From positions 1 to 30,055 of the IMG/VR virus record IMGVR_UViG_3300042549_000597: a DNA stretch of 30,055 nucleotides. One strand, written 5' to 3'. Each line of letters begins with the position of its first letter. Position 1 is the stretch's first letter. This document shows positions 22,845 through 29,722 of the stretch, piece after piece. A program made the position numbers and the translations under genes. Below the pieces are notes generated by a model. The model ran no database searches, was not told the DNA's origin, and saw only the letters and a program-made list of their open reading frames with translations. The DNA comes from a virus.

Positions 22845-23111
22845 TTACTCGTAGGAAATGGTTGCCGAAACAGTGCCGCCAATCACGACATAAATGCCTT
22901 TGTTGGCGTACAAACCAGTGAAGAAATTGTGGTTTGTGTTGGCCGTTGGTGTGAAAGTCGCCAGTATCACGGGGTCCGATGTGCTGGACGCAGACGAATC
23001 GTAAACCGTAATGGTGGGTGTGCTGGATGCAGCACTGACAAAAATTCCGTTGAGTTTGCCAGCATCTCGTTTGATCTGAGTAGTGGCAGTGATGGCGGTG
23101 TAATTGGACAT
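22845..23111 (-). CDS. Small beta-rich virion protein, 88 residues
   Basis: MSNYTAITATTQIKRDAGKL, then NGIFVSAASSTPTITVYDSS, then HNFFTGLYANKGIYVVIGGTVSATISYE. The sequence suggests an all-beta sandwich of the type found in head decoration or fibre-associated proteins of marine and freshwater podoviruses. The ATG at 23111 has AGGATA upstream. An upstream extension is open but overlaps the 261-residue gene and looks non-coding. It lies between that gene and the tail fibre. Role inferred. Confidence 0.66.
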   Translation of the reverse strand: MSNYTAITATTQIKRDAGKLNGIFVSAASSTPTITVYDSSASSTSDPVILATFTPTANTNHNFFTGLYANKGIYVVIGGTVSATISYE

Positions 23112-23112
23112 A

Positions 23113-23898
23113 TCAGTATCCTGTGGAGTTTTTAACCAAAACCAAAATGAACATTGAAGAAACAGCGTTGTTGGTGGAACTGCCGACCGCTGTTGCCTCA
23201 ATTGTGGTCTTTTCGGGAACAGCCAGTGGGTACTCAAACACGTAGTTTGCCACGCCGTTGTTGATGGTGGTGATCGCTGCGGTGCGACGAATGTTGTCCG
23301 TGCCTCGGGTCAGCAATCGACCTTGAACTGCGTTAGAGCCACCTGCTTGACCAGTCGAAAACAGACCTTGGGAAACATACGCCGTGTACCCCGCAGGGAT
23401 GGTGTAGCTGCCTGTGGTCGTGACGTTGTAATCAAACTTGATGATGTCGTACACGGTCGCTGGAACGCCTGCGGTTACGGTGCCTGTGCCGATGTAGATG
23501 TCACCGGCTGCGCTGTTACCAGAGCCAGCAGTCAGCACATAAGCGTAGTTCACGCGAAGCAACGCTTTGGTCATCGTCACAGCCGTTTGGCCGTTCATGG
23601 TGACCGTTTCGCTGATCTCGTTGTAGTCGGCATCCAAGCCTTGCACCACGATTGTCCGAGCGCCAGTGCCTGCGCTGGTGTCGCTTGCGCTGGATGAACT
23701 GACTGTCATCTGAATCGCTGCTGCTGGGAATGTGATGAGGCTTGGCAGGGGCCACACCGACACCTGAGTGGAGTCAACGTCTGGGTTGAAGCCAAAAACA
23801 GTCACGTTTCGGTGACCTTGAACCTGACCACGGGAAACTTGAAGAAAGAACTCCTCAAATTTTCCGTACTGGGTCTGCGAAACGTAAGGTGTTGTCAT
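23113..23898 (-). CDS. Virion structural (head-decoration-like) protein, 261 residues
   Basis: Starts MTTPYVSQTQYGKFEEFFLQ with the block VQGHRNVTVFGFNPDVDST. A beta-rich region follows with TIVVQGLDADYNEISETVTMNGQTAV, a pattern shared with structural proteins of pelagic and cyanophage-like podoviruses. The last part (GRLLTRGTDNIRRTAAI, then FEYPLAVPEKTTIEATA) also fits a jelly-roll virion protein. GAGG eight bases upstream supports the ATG at 23898, which overlaps the previous stop (ATGA). It could be a head fibre or decoration protein (inference). Confidence 0.72.
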   Translation of the reverse strand: MTTPYVSQTQYGKFEEFFLQVSRGQVQGHRNVTVFGFNPDVDSTQVSVWPLPSLITFPAAAIQMTVSSSSASDTSAGTGARTIVVQGLDADYNEISETVTMNGQTAVTMTKALLRVNYAYVLTAGSGNSAAGDIYIGTGTVTAGVPATVYDIIKFDYNVTTTGSYTIPAGYTAYVSQGLFSTGQAGGSNAVQGRLLTRGTDNIRRTAAITTINNGVANYVFEYPLAVPEKTTIEATAVGSSTNNAVSSMFILVLVKNSTGY

Positions 23899-24257
23899 GC
23901 CAAAAACCTCAATTTGTAGAGCGTTGACAGGTACAGACCAACAATTTCGTCGATGATGTTCTGGATCGGGGTGTCCGTTTTCTCGCACACCTCGTACCGG
24001 CACTTTTCAATTTCAGCCATTGAATCGGTCAAAAATTCAACAATGTTGTTGGTTTTCTTGGCGCTCATCAGGCTGATGGGGCCAATCAAACCGTGCCGAC
24101 CTTGGTAGGCTTCAGCAAACTTGTCGGCCAACTCAACCACCTCGTCGTAAAACGATTGTAGGGCCGAGTGCTTGGAAAAGCTACGGGTGTTCAGGTGCAC
24201 GGAATGGGCCACATCCCGTGCCAGAAACAGCGTTCCTACAAAATCAGCGGCGTTCAT
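23895..24257 (-). CDS. DUF5856-like helical protein
   Basis: 120 residues. The helical N-terminus MNAADFVGTLFLARDVAHSV is followed by HLNTRSFSKHSALQSFYDEVVELADKFAEAYQGRHGLIG. These blocks match the phage family I know as DUF5856, which appears near portal genes. The repeated helical His/Glu pattern (ARDVAHSVH, FYDEVVELADKFAEAYQ) recalls ferritin-like or Dps-like four-helix bundles, but metal binding is not established. It overlaps the portal stop by 4 bp. Function in the virion or infected cell is unknown. Confidence 0.73.
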   Translation of the reverse strand: MNAADFVGTLFLARDVAHSVHLNTRSFSKHSALQSFYDEVVELADKFAEAYQGRHGLIGPISLMSAKKTNNIVEFLTDSMAEIEKCRYEVCEKTDTPIQNIIDEIVGLYLSTLYKLRFLA

Positions 24258-26404
24258 TGTTGAATCCCCATTTCAGGCATTTCCCGAGGCTCTGGAGCAC
24301 CGGCAACCAGATCGCCAGTGTCCAAAGCTGCTGCAATTGTACCCATCACGATGTCTTGAATTTGCTCGGGACTCATACTGGCTTGAACAGCGGAAATTCG
24401 CTGTGTTTCGGCCTGATATGCCTTGATTTCGGCCTCGTAATCCTTGCGTGCTAAGTCCTGCATTTCGATGGATTTGCCCACATTTTGGATCATCTGGTAC
24501 ATCTGCTCCATCTCAGCGCCCATCGCTTGGATTTGCATCTCTGCGGCCTGCAACTCTGGCGATTTGTCGTCGTCGGCCATGATTTTGGGGTCGATGGTCT
24601 TGGCAAAACGCTTGGACATTTCTTGGGCACCGGGCCAGTCCATGTTTTTGACGAACAAATCACCGGCCACTTGCCACAATTGCGGGTTGCCTTGCAGCAA
24701 CTGGGCCATCGCCTCCAGCGCTTCTTGGCGTTTGGTAGCGTAGCCGGGGCCAGTGATTGCCACAACGTCGTATTTGCCCACGCCGGGGTTGTAAATCTTC
24801 TCGATCACGATGCCTTCTTCGTTCACGATCTGATTGATTGGCTCGGGCTGGTCAGGATTGATCTTGACCATCTTTGTTTCGCCGTCTTCCCCAATGATTC
24901 GGGCAATACGCTGCGTGTCGTAGATTTTGGGGATCAAATCGACCAGTTGACGGGCCACATGGCGCACGCCACGGGCCAAGTTGTCACCGTAGTGGTACGT
25001 GCCCACGTCACCTTCACGCTGACGGGCAAGAATGGCCTTGCCAGAGCGCTCGTTGGAACCCATGCCCAGCGATGCGTTGTATTGACCTGTAGTGGACTTG
25101 ATGTCTTCAGATGCGCCCGCCTTGGCTTGCAGCAGGCCGCTGGAGGCCATTGGGGGCTGTGCCCGCTGGGGTAGTGGCAGGGCAGCGCCTTGGCCGTCTG
25201 TAACGTCTGGATTGACCTCCAGATACGGCCAGTTGTTGGTGTTGGCCGTCTTCCACTTTTTCTCGTAGCCTTCAAACTGACCGCCGTAACCGATGAACGG
25301 CGCTTTGGGGGCCAGAGCCAGCATTTCAGCTTCCTGCGACACCCAGTAGTTGTACATGCGCTGGGCGTCTTTGGCGTTACGCACCAAACCCGACACATAC
25401 AGGCGGCCATCGACCTCAAACTCGTTGCCGACAATACGGATTACTGGAATCCACTTGCCAGCCCACTCGCGTTCTTCAAGGATTTCGTAGCCGTTGATCT
25501 TGCAATACTTGACCTTCGGGCGGTCTGACTCACGGCTACGCAAAGGTTTGCCGTAGATGACCTTCAGTTCTTTGTCCTCGGGCGTGCCTGCAAACGCAGT
25601 CATGTTGCCGGGGTACAGGTTAAGCGTGGCTCTGTCGTAGTCGATGTAATAGTAATCGGCGATGCGGATCGTGTCTTCGTTCAGCCAGTTGCTGATCGAC
25701 TGGTCACCCACGCCCAGCGACTGAAGTGTCGTGATCGGGGTGGCATCGGGGTACATGCGCTCAAACTCAGCCTTTGTCACGTCTTCGGTGATGAAGCACC
25801 ACTTGGCGTCTGAGCCAGTGGGGTCTTGAATCAGCGGGTCCATGTAGACTGAGAAGCTGTTGCGGATGCGGCCAATCTTGATGTCTTGGTCGAACGAGTT
25901 GTCGTCGCAGTATTCGGTCAGCAGCCGGATGTAGCCTTCGCCGTAGGCCACTTGGTTTTCGCAGGCGGTGTCGTAGGCCACGTCAGCATCGGAGATGTAC
26001 TCGATGTGGCGAATCATGCCGTTGAAGACTTCGGCCACCTGCACATCGGCGTTGTCATCCACGGGGATGACTTTGGCACCGGGGCGGTTTTGCCGCATGT
26101 CGTTGGTCACTTGACGAACGTGCTGCGGCAGCTTGTTGATGGTCAGGCACGGGCGGGCGTTGATGGTCTGACCCTGCACCGCACCACGAGTAGCCAACAC
26201 ATCGGCGGGCCACTGCCAGTGGTTGTCAGGTGAGCCAGCGTAAAACTTCAGGTCGTCTGTTTCATCTTCCCGAGACTCGGAAAGCGCCGAAACCGCCAAA
26301 TCAAGGCGGGCACGGGCGACAGCCAGAACATCTGACGCGCTTTTTTTGGGTTTACCACCATTCGCTACTGCGGCGGCGGCAACCATGCCAGTTGGGTCAG
26401 CCAT
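24254..26404 (-). CDS. Portal protein, P22 gp1 family
   Basis: 716 residues (P22 portal is 725). Near the N-terminus: DDLKFYAGSPDNHWQWP, then RPCLTINKLPQHVRQVTNDMRQNRPGAKVIPVDD, the hallmark of P22-type portals. Further blocks are GEGYIRLLTEY, YMDPLIQDPTGSDAKWCF and GQYNASLGMGSNERSGKAILARQREGD. The C-terminal 100 residues form a Gln/Glu/Met-rich helix that would build the portal barrel (MQIQAMGAEMEQMYQMIQNVG). The protein forms the dodecameric DNA channel. The ATG at 26404 is chosen over the TTG at 26407 because AGGAG lies upstream and it begins MADPTG. It overlaps the GroES-like gene by 8 bp. Confidence 0.94.
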   Translation of the reverse strand: MADPTGMVAAAAVANGGKPKKSASDVLAVARARLDLAVSALSESREDETDDLKFYAGSPDNHWQWPADVLATRGAVQGQTINARPCLTINKLPQHVRQVTNDMRQNRPGAKVIPVDDNADVQVAEVFNGMIRHIEYISDADVAYDTACENQVAYGEGYIRLLTEYCDDNSFDQDIKIGRIRNSFSVYMDPLIQDPTGSDAKWCFITEDVTKAEFERMYPDATPITTLQSLGVGDQSISNWLNEDTIRIADYYYIDYDRATLNLYPGNMTAFAGTPEDKELKVIYGKPLRSRESDRPKVKYCKINGYEILEEREWAGKWIPVIRIVGNEFEVDGRLYVSGLVRNAKDAQRMYNYWVSQEAEMLALAPKAPFIGYGGQFEGYEKKWKTANTNNWPYLEVNPDVTDGQGAALPLPQRAQPPMASSGLLQAKAGASEDIKSTTGQYNASLGMGSNERSGKAILARQREGDVGTYHYGDNLARGVRHVARQLVDLIPKIYDTQRIARIIGEDGETKMVKINPDQPEPINQIVNEEGIVIEKIYNPGVGKYDVVAITGPGYATKRQEALEAMAQLLQGNPQLWQVAGDLFVKNMDWPGAQEMSKRFAKTIDPKIMADDDKSPELQAAEMQIQAMGAEMEQMYQMIQNVGKSIEMQDLARKDYEAEIKAYQAETQRISAVQASMSPEQIQDIVMGTIAAALDTGDLVAGAPEPREMPEMGIQQ

Positions 26405-26633
26405 CAAAGACTCCTAAAACGTGAGGCTCACGCATGACCACGTAGTCTTTACCATTGTGCGTGAATTCCTGCCCTACGTCAAAGTATAGCCTATCGCCTA
26501 CTTTTATCGTTTTGCAGTCCGGCCCAGTGGCGGTTGCAACGCCAGTACCCAGTTTTTCACCGGGTGGCAAGACGAACAGCGCGTGCTTCTCAACGTCACG
26601 CTCAATGATGATGCAGTTTTGCAGTGCTTTCAT
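26397..26633 (-). CDS. GroES-like co-chaperonin (Cpn10 fold)
   Basis: 78 residues. The N-terminus MKALQNCIIIERDVEKHALF aligns with the GroES PLHDRVIVKRKE strand. VLPPGEKLGTGVATATGP corresponds to the mobile loop and following strand. TIKVGDRLYFD matches the conserved VKVGDxVxF, and DYVVMREPHVLGVFDG matches the C-terminal EEVLIMSESDILAIVE. It is shorter than host GroES (about 97 residues) with a reduced mobile loop. Phage co-chaperonins such as T4 gp31 replace GroES during capsid protein folding; a similar role here is inferred from its place next to the portal. It overlaps both neighbours. Confidence 0.75.
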   Translation of the reverse strand: MKALQNCIIIERDVEKHALFVLPPGEKLGTGVATATGPDCKTIKVGDRLYFDVGQEFTHNGKDYVVMREPHVLGVFDG

Positions 26634-26770
26634 TTCTTTTTCTTTTGTTCAGCTTCACGCTTGACAGAGTATGCGATGGCCACGGCTTGCTTGACTGGCT
26701 TGCCAGCTTGCACTTCGGCCTTGACGTTCTTGCGAAACGCCTCGGGTGATTTTGACTTGACCAGTGGCAT
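26630..26770 (-). CDS. Small basic conserved phage protein, 46 residues
   Basis: MPLVKSKSPEAFRKNVKAEV, then QAGKPVKQAVAIAYSVKREAEQKKKK. The P(L/V)xKSxSxxAxxxNxKxExxAGKPxKQAVAIAxS pattern is one of the most widespread small phage gene families in Pseudomonadota. The lysine-rich helical sequence suggests DNA or RNA binding, but no function is established that I know of. The ATG at 26770 immediately follows the terminase stop region. The open frame upstream of it lies over the terminase gene and is not expected to be used. Its stop overlaps the GroES-like start (ATGA). Confidence 0.78.
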   Translation of the reverse strand: MPLVKSKSPEAFRKNVKAEVQAGKPVKQAVAIAYSVKREAEQKKKK

Positions 26771-26771
26771 A

Positions 26772-28298
26772 TTAAGCACCCATCCATCCAGTTGAGACCA
26801 TGCCGCGCTCTGACACGGTGCGCCGCTCGGGTCGATTGTAGTCACCCCGGTTTGCGACCGGGTACGAGAATGTCAGCGCGATGGCGTCGGCAGCGTCGGG
26901 CGACGCCAAGCCACGGGCCTTCATGTCTTTCTTTGACTCCAGGAAGATCGAGCCTTTGGAGTCCGGCTTCATCATAGGCGAGATCAGGTCGGTTTTCAAG
27001 AACCTGTCGTTGGGAATGCTGGCCGACTTCAACCAGTCGCGCATGTCGCCCCATATCTGCGCCCGCATGTTGCCGTACATGGCTGGGTTGCGCGACTTCC
27101 AGCCGAAGTTCACACCCTTGATCTTGTAGCGCTGTTCTTTGAGCCGGTCCACAATGCCCGCCCCCAGCCCGCCCTCGTCGATGAACACCATCGCTGGCTT
27201 GAACTCCTCGATCGCCTCGATCACGTGCCCGACCACCGTCATGGTGTCGTCGCCTCGGTGCCTGATGATCCGCACGATGTCCCGCCCCTGCCGCACGGCC
27301 AGCACGGTGGCGTCTGCCCCGAACCGCGCTGGGTCCACGCCGATCACGACGGGCGCTGATGGGTCTTTGTACGCGGGCCGCTTCATGGCATCGTCCACCA
27401 CCATGCTGGAGATGAACTGGTCGTCGCCAGCGTTCGGGAACTCGCCGTACACCTCGACGTGCGCTTGTGATGAGTCGGCCCCGTATTCGTCGATGATCTG
27501 CTGGTAGACCTGCTTGTCGGTCCCCTCCACGGTGCGGGCGTCTACCACCTTAGTCTTCCAGAACTCCCGCTTGCTGTGGAATGTCTCGTAGAAGTACCCG
27601 CTGTTGCGCCGTGGGTTGGAGAACGCCAACCAGAAACGGTTGGGTGTGTTCTCCGTAAAGAAGCCTGCCGTCACCGCCCAGATGGCGTCGTCGATACCCG
27701 AGGCCTCGTCGAAGATCACCATCACGCCGTCGAAGTTGTGGACACCCGCGTAGGCGTCTGGGTTCTCCGCTGACCACAGCCGCCCCTCGACGCCCCAGTA
27801 ACGTGTGCCCTTCTTCAGGTCGCGCTCGACCAGCTCGGTCAGCCACTTGGCTGGCATCAGCCTGGTAGCCGAGACTTCAAACCAGTGGCTGTTGAGTGAC
27901 ATCGCCAACCACTTGGTGATCTCGGCCCATGTGATCGACCGTAATTGGCTTTCTGAGTTAGCCGACACGATGGTCGTCGAGCCGATGCGTGTGGACAGCA
28001 TCCAGATCACGATCCAGCTGACCAACGCCGACTTGCCAATACCGCGCCCTGATGAGACTGAGTGGCGCAAGGTGTTGAAGTCCACCTGACCTTTGTTTTG
28101 TTTGATGTGGTCGCCGATCTGCTGGAGCACCTCGCGCTGCCATTTGCGTGGTCCCGAGAAGTGTTCCAGTGGCGTGCCCTTGACGCCCCACGGGAATGTG
28201 TACAGCACGAACGCCAGTGGGTTGTCCTTGTACTGTGGCGACCAGAGCCTGGCCATCAACTCCTGTTCGTCTTCAGCCGAATAAATGGTGGTTTGCAT
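26772..28298 (-). CDS. terL: Terminase large subunit
   Basis: 508 residues (P22 gp2 is 499). ATPase domain: Walker A SGRGIGKS (83-90), Walker B VMVIFDE with Asp197 and catalytic Glu198, and coupling motif FSNPRR (226-231). Nuclease domain, RNase H fold: GVDPAR (Asp322), MVFIDEGG (Asp374) and SPDAADA (Asp468, Asp471), the expected metal-binding acids. The protein pumps DNA into the procapsid and cuts the concatemer. It is linked by a TAATG overlap to the small terminase gene. Headful packaging is suggested by its relatives but not shown here. Confidence 0.96.
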   Translation of the reverse strand: MQTTIYSAEDEQELMARLWSPQYKDNPLAFVLYTFPWGVKGTPLEHFSGPRKWQREVLQQIGDHIKQNKGQVDFNTLRHSVSSGRGIGKSALVSWIVIWMLSTRIGSTTIVSANSESQLRSITWAEITKWLAMSLNSHWFEVSATRLMPAKWLTELVERDLKKGTRYWGVEGRLWSAENPDAYAGVHNFDGVMVIFDEASGIDDAIWAVTAGFFTENTPNRFWLAFSNPRRNSGYFYETFHSKREFWKTKVVDARTVEGTDKQVYQQIIDEYGADSSQAHVEVYGEFPNAGDDQFISSMVVDDAMKRPAYKDPSAPVVIGVDPARFGADATVLAVRQGRDIVRIIRHRGDDTMTVVGHVIEAIEEFKPAMVFIDEGGLGAGIVDRLKEQRYKIKGVNFGWKSRNPAMYGNMRAQIWGDMRDWLKSASIPNDRFLKTDLISPMMKPDSKGSIFLESKKDMKARGLASPDAADAIALTFSYPVANRGDYNRPERRTVSERGMVSTGWMGA

Positions 28299-28768
28299 TA
28301 GGCGCTTTGTTTATGTGGGGCCAGTCTGGCTTGCAGCACTGGTGTGGTGGCGTGTTCTACTGCTTGTACGTCGATGACGTCTGCGGCGCCCGCTGCGCGG
28401 CGCTCGGCCTCGGCCAGTGCACCAAGAATACTGATCTGTTGGTTGACGTCCACTGTGATGGCCTGCTTGGCGACCCAGCCGTGGACGTTCTGCAAGATGG
28501 CCAGCGCTGCTTTGGCGTCGCCCTGCTCGGCTGCGCTGTGCAGCTGCTTGGATGCCAGCAGCTCACCGTCGGCGCGGCCTTTTTGTTCGGCCAACTGCGC
28601 CGCTCTGTCCAACTCGCACAACTGCCGGTAGGCGGTGGGCACCATGCCTGCTGCGAGGGCCAGGTTGTCGCCCTTTAAGCCGAGCTTGGCGGCGTCATAG
28701 ATGCGGTTAAGCACCGCCTCTGTGGCGCGCACTTCGTTGATGACAAGTGGCAGTGAATGAAAACTCAT
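28298..28768 (-). CDS. terS: Terminase small subunit
   Basis: 156 residues (P22 gp3 is 162). The N-terminal half contains a helix-turn-helix-like region (IYDAAKLGLKGDNLALAAGMVPTAYRQLCELD) typical of small terminases that bind the packaging site. A long charged central helix follows (AAQLAEQKGRADGELLASKQLHSAAEQGDAKAALAIL). The C-terminal HGWVAKQAITVDVNQQISIL block is common among phage TerS proteins and would contact TerL. An AAGGAG ribosome binding site lies five bases before the ATG. It is the first gene of the leftward late operon. Confidence 0.86.
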   Translation of the reverse strand: MSFHSLPLVINEVRATEAVLNRIYDAAKLGLKGDNLALAAGMVPTAYRQLCELDRAAQLAEQKGRADGELLASKQLHSAAEQGDAKAALAILQNVHGWVAKQAITVDVNQQISILGALAEAERRAAGAADVIDVQAVEHATTPVLQARLAPHKQSA

Positions 28769-29071
28769 ATTTCTCCTTCGCCAACACGGCTGGGGACTGG
28801 TGGGTATTCCTGTATGGGCAGGCCAGTAGCATGTACCTGCTTGAGCATCCCTGACTAGCCAGCCCCCATGCGTGTTGACGTGTGCGGGAAGTGTAAAGCA
28901 TTTTGTAAAAAATAAAAATTGTTTGCGAGCGCTCCGCTGCGGTTGGCCCTTCCGCTCGGCCCTACCCCCTCCCCCTCCAGCTCAAACCATCACGCAGTTA
29001 GTGTGTGCACACTGACATTTTGTGGACAATGTGGACAGTCCACACAAAGCCGCCAACCCCTAGATGTGTGC

Positions 29072-29114
29072 ACTGTATGCTCATGCAGTACTGTATGTAT
29101 GTACATCACTGTAT
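29072..29114 (+). repeat. Three ACTGTAT repeats at an 18-bp period
   Basis: ACTGTAT occurs at 29072, 29090 and 29108, each exactly 18 bp from the last. A fourth copy is at 29500, over the start of the first rightward gene. The 11 bases between copies differ, so this is spaced motif repetition and not a simple tandem duplication. It lies between two TGTGGAC pairs and may be a second binding-site family. Confidence 0.62.
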
Positions 29115-29153
29115 AGAACTGTGGTTTGTGGACAATGTGGACAATCTGTTTTT

Positions 29154-29234
29154 GCATGGTCCACAATGTCCACAATGCGCGGGCCAAAATGCGCGACGCC
29201 AGGGGCGTGGACAATGTGGACATGTGGACCATGC
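29154..29234. repeat. Large inverted repeat within the TGTGGAC array
   Basis: GCATGGTCCACA at 29154-29165 is exactly complementary to TGTGGACCATGC at 29223-29234. The similarity continues inward through further GTCCACA/TGTGGAC copies with a one-base offset. The arms enclose a GC-rich loop that includes the ATGCGCG direct repeat (29176 and 29190). The region could form a cruciform or bind a protein as a dyad. Confidence 0.7.
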
Positions 29235-29258
29235 AGTTTAAATCGCTGTACCCCTAGT

Positions 29259-29288
29259 TGCTTAATTTTTAAGCAGTTGATTTTTTTT
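29259..29288. other. AT-rich inverted repeat followed by a T-run
   Basis: TGCTTAA (29259-29265), three T, then TTAAGCA (29269-29275) is a perfect 7-bp dyad, followed shortly by eight T at 29281-29288. The weak AT stem is not a strong terminator. It may instead be an easily melted DNA unwinding element beside the TGTGGAC sites. Confidence 0.42.
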
Positions 29289-29417
29289 ATCATTTGATCT
29301 AATAGTCCACATTGTCCACAAACAGCCCAAACCCGCATAAATAGGGGCGTCGCATGTGGACACCGGCCGCGCTTTTTCGCTATCCACGCGCTATCCACAA
29401 CGTCCACACACCGAAAA

Positions 29418-29474
29418 TTGTAACAAGTTGTAACAAACCCCTTTACAGTTGCAAAGCAATTCTTTACAGTCGCA
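29418..29474 (+). promoter_or_regulatory. Paired operator-like repeats upstream of the rightward operon
   Basis: TTGTAACAA, itself a TTGT/ACAA dyad, is repeated at 29418 and 29428, a 10-bp spacing. CTTTACAGTYGCA follows at 29441-29453 and 29462-29474, a 21-bp spacing (two helical turns). They lie 18-74 bases upstream of the ATG at 29492, where a promoter and operators are expected. No clear -10 element was found. Confidence 0.5.
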
Positions 29475-29491
29475 TTGTGTTCAACCAAACC

Positions 29492-29716
29492 ATGAAAGTA
29501 CTGTATATGAACAAAGCAAATACGCGCGAATTGAACAAAGCGCTTGCATGGATCGCCACCGGCGACGCCAGCGCGATTGACGTCGCATGTCGCACCCTGG
29601 CGACGTTGCAGCGCGCCGGTACAGCTAGTGATACAAAAACAATCCTGGCAATCATTAAAGAAAACAAGTTGTCGCATAAGTTTTACACCGACAACCATTG
29701 CCTTGTCGCCTATTAA
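29492..29716 (+). CDS. Small helical protein, first gene of rightward operon
   Basis: 74 residues from ATG 29492, or 69 from ATG 29507 (MNKANTRELNKAL). No strong ribosome binding site is seen for either; GAAAG before 29507 is slightly better. The sequence ELNKALAWIATGDASAIDVACRTLATLQRAGT resembles a small helical domain. It ends IKENKLSHKFYTDNHCLVAY. I do not recognise a family. As the first gene downstream of the repeat region it could encode a regulator or early host-takeover protein (inference). Confidence 0.58.
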   Translation: MKVLYMNKANTRELNKALAWIATGDASAIDVACRTLATLQRAGTASDTKTILAIIKENKLSHKFYTDNHCLVAY

Positions 29717-29722
29717 AAACCC

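Larger units (their letters stand above)
29021..29408. repeat. TGTGGAC array (13 exact heptamers on both strands)
   Basis: Plus-strand copies begin at 29021, 29030, 29127, 29136, 29215, 29223 and 29355. Minus-strand copies (GTCCACA) begin at 29038, 29159, 29168, 29305, 29314 and 29402. A near copy CGTGGAC is at 29206, and TATCCAC copies are at 29381 and 29392. Members often occur as pairs exactly 9 bp apart. The extended form TGTGGACAA differs by one base from the DnaA box TGTGGATAA. These are iteron-like binding sites for a host or phage protein. Confidence 0.88.
28769..29491. promoter_or_regulatory. Divergent gene-free region, candidate origin and control region
   Basis: 723 bp between terS (minus) and the first rightward gene, with no convincing reading frame. 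From left to right it holds an AT-rich stretch (about 28890-28925) and a C-rich tract (28960-28978). The TGTGGAC array with its inverted repeat follows (29021-29408), with an AT-rich segment with a T-run at 29255-29295. Last come spaced short repeats leading to the gene at 29492. Promoters for both directions must lie here, but I found no convincing sigma-70 pair. Density of repeats plus divergent position suggest a replication origin and/or early-late switch. Confidence 0.72.

Noticed and set aside
28870-28910. A lac-like -35 (GCTTTACACTT) on the minus strand upstream of terS
   Set aside because: The resemblance stops at the -35; no -10 is found 16-18 bases downstream.
29277-29305. Possible sigma-70 promoter TTGATT with TAATAG at 17-bp spacing
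   Set aside because: The -10 matches only three of six bases, and the T-rich sequence makes such matches likely by chance; not listed as a feature.
29021-29408. CRISPR array interpretation of the repeated TGTGGAC motifs
   Set aside because: The repeats are only 7-9 bp, occur on both strands with irregular spacing and have no uniform spacers or cas genes nearby.
29081-29698. A 205-codon minus-strand open frame across the control region
   Set aside because: It reads through the TGTGGAC array and antisense to the 74-residue gene, with low-complexity His/Val-rich sequence (HGPHVHIVHAPG) arising from the repeats.
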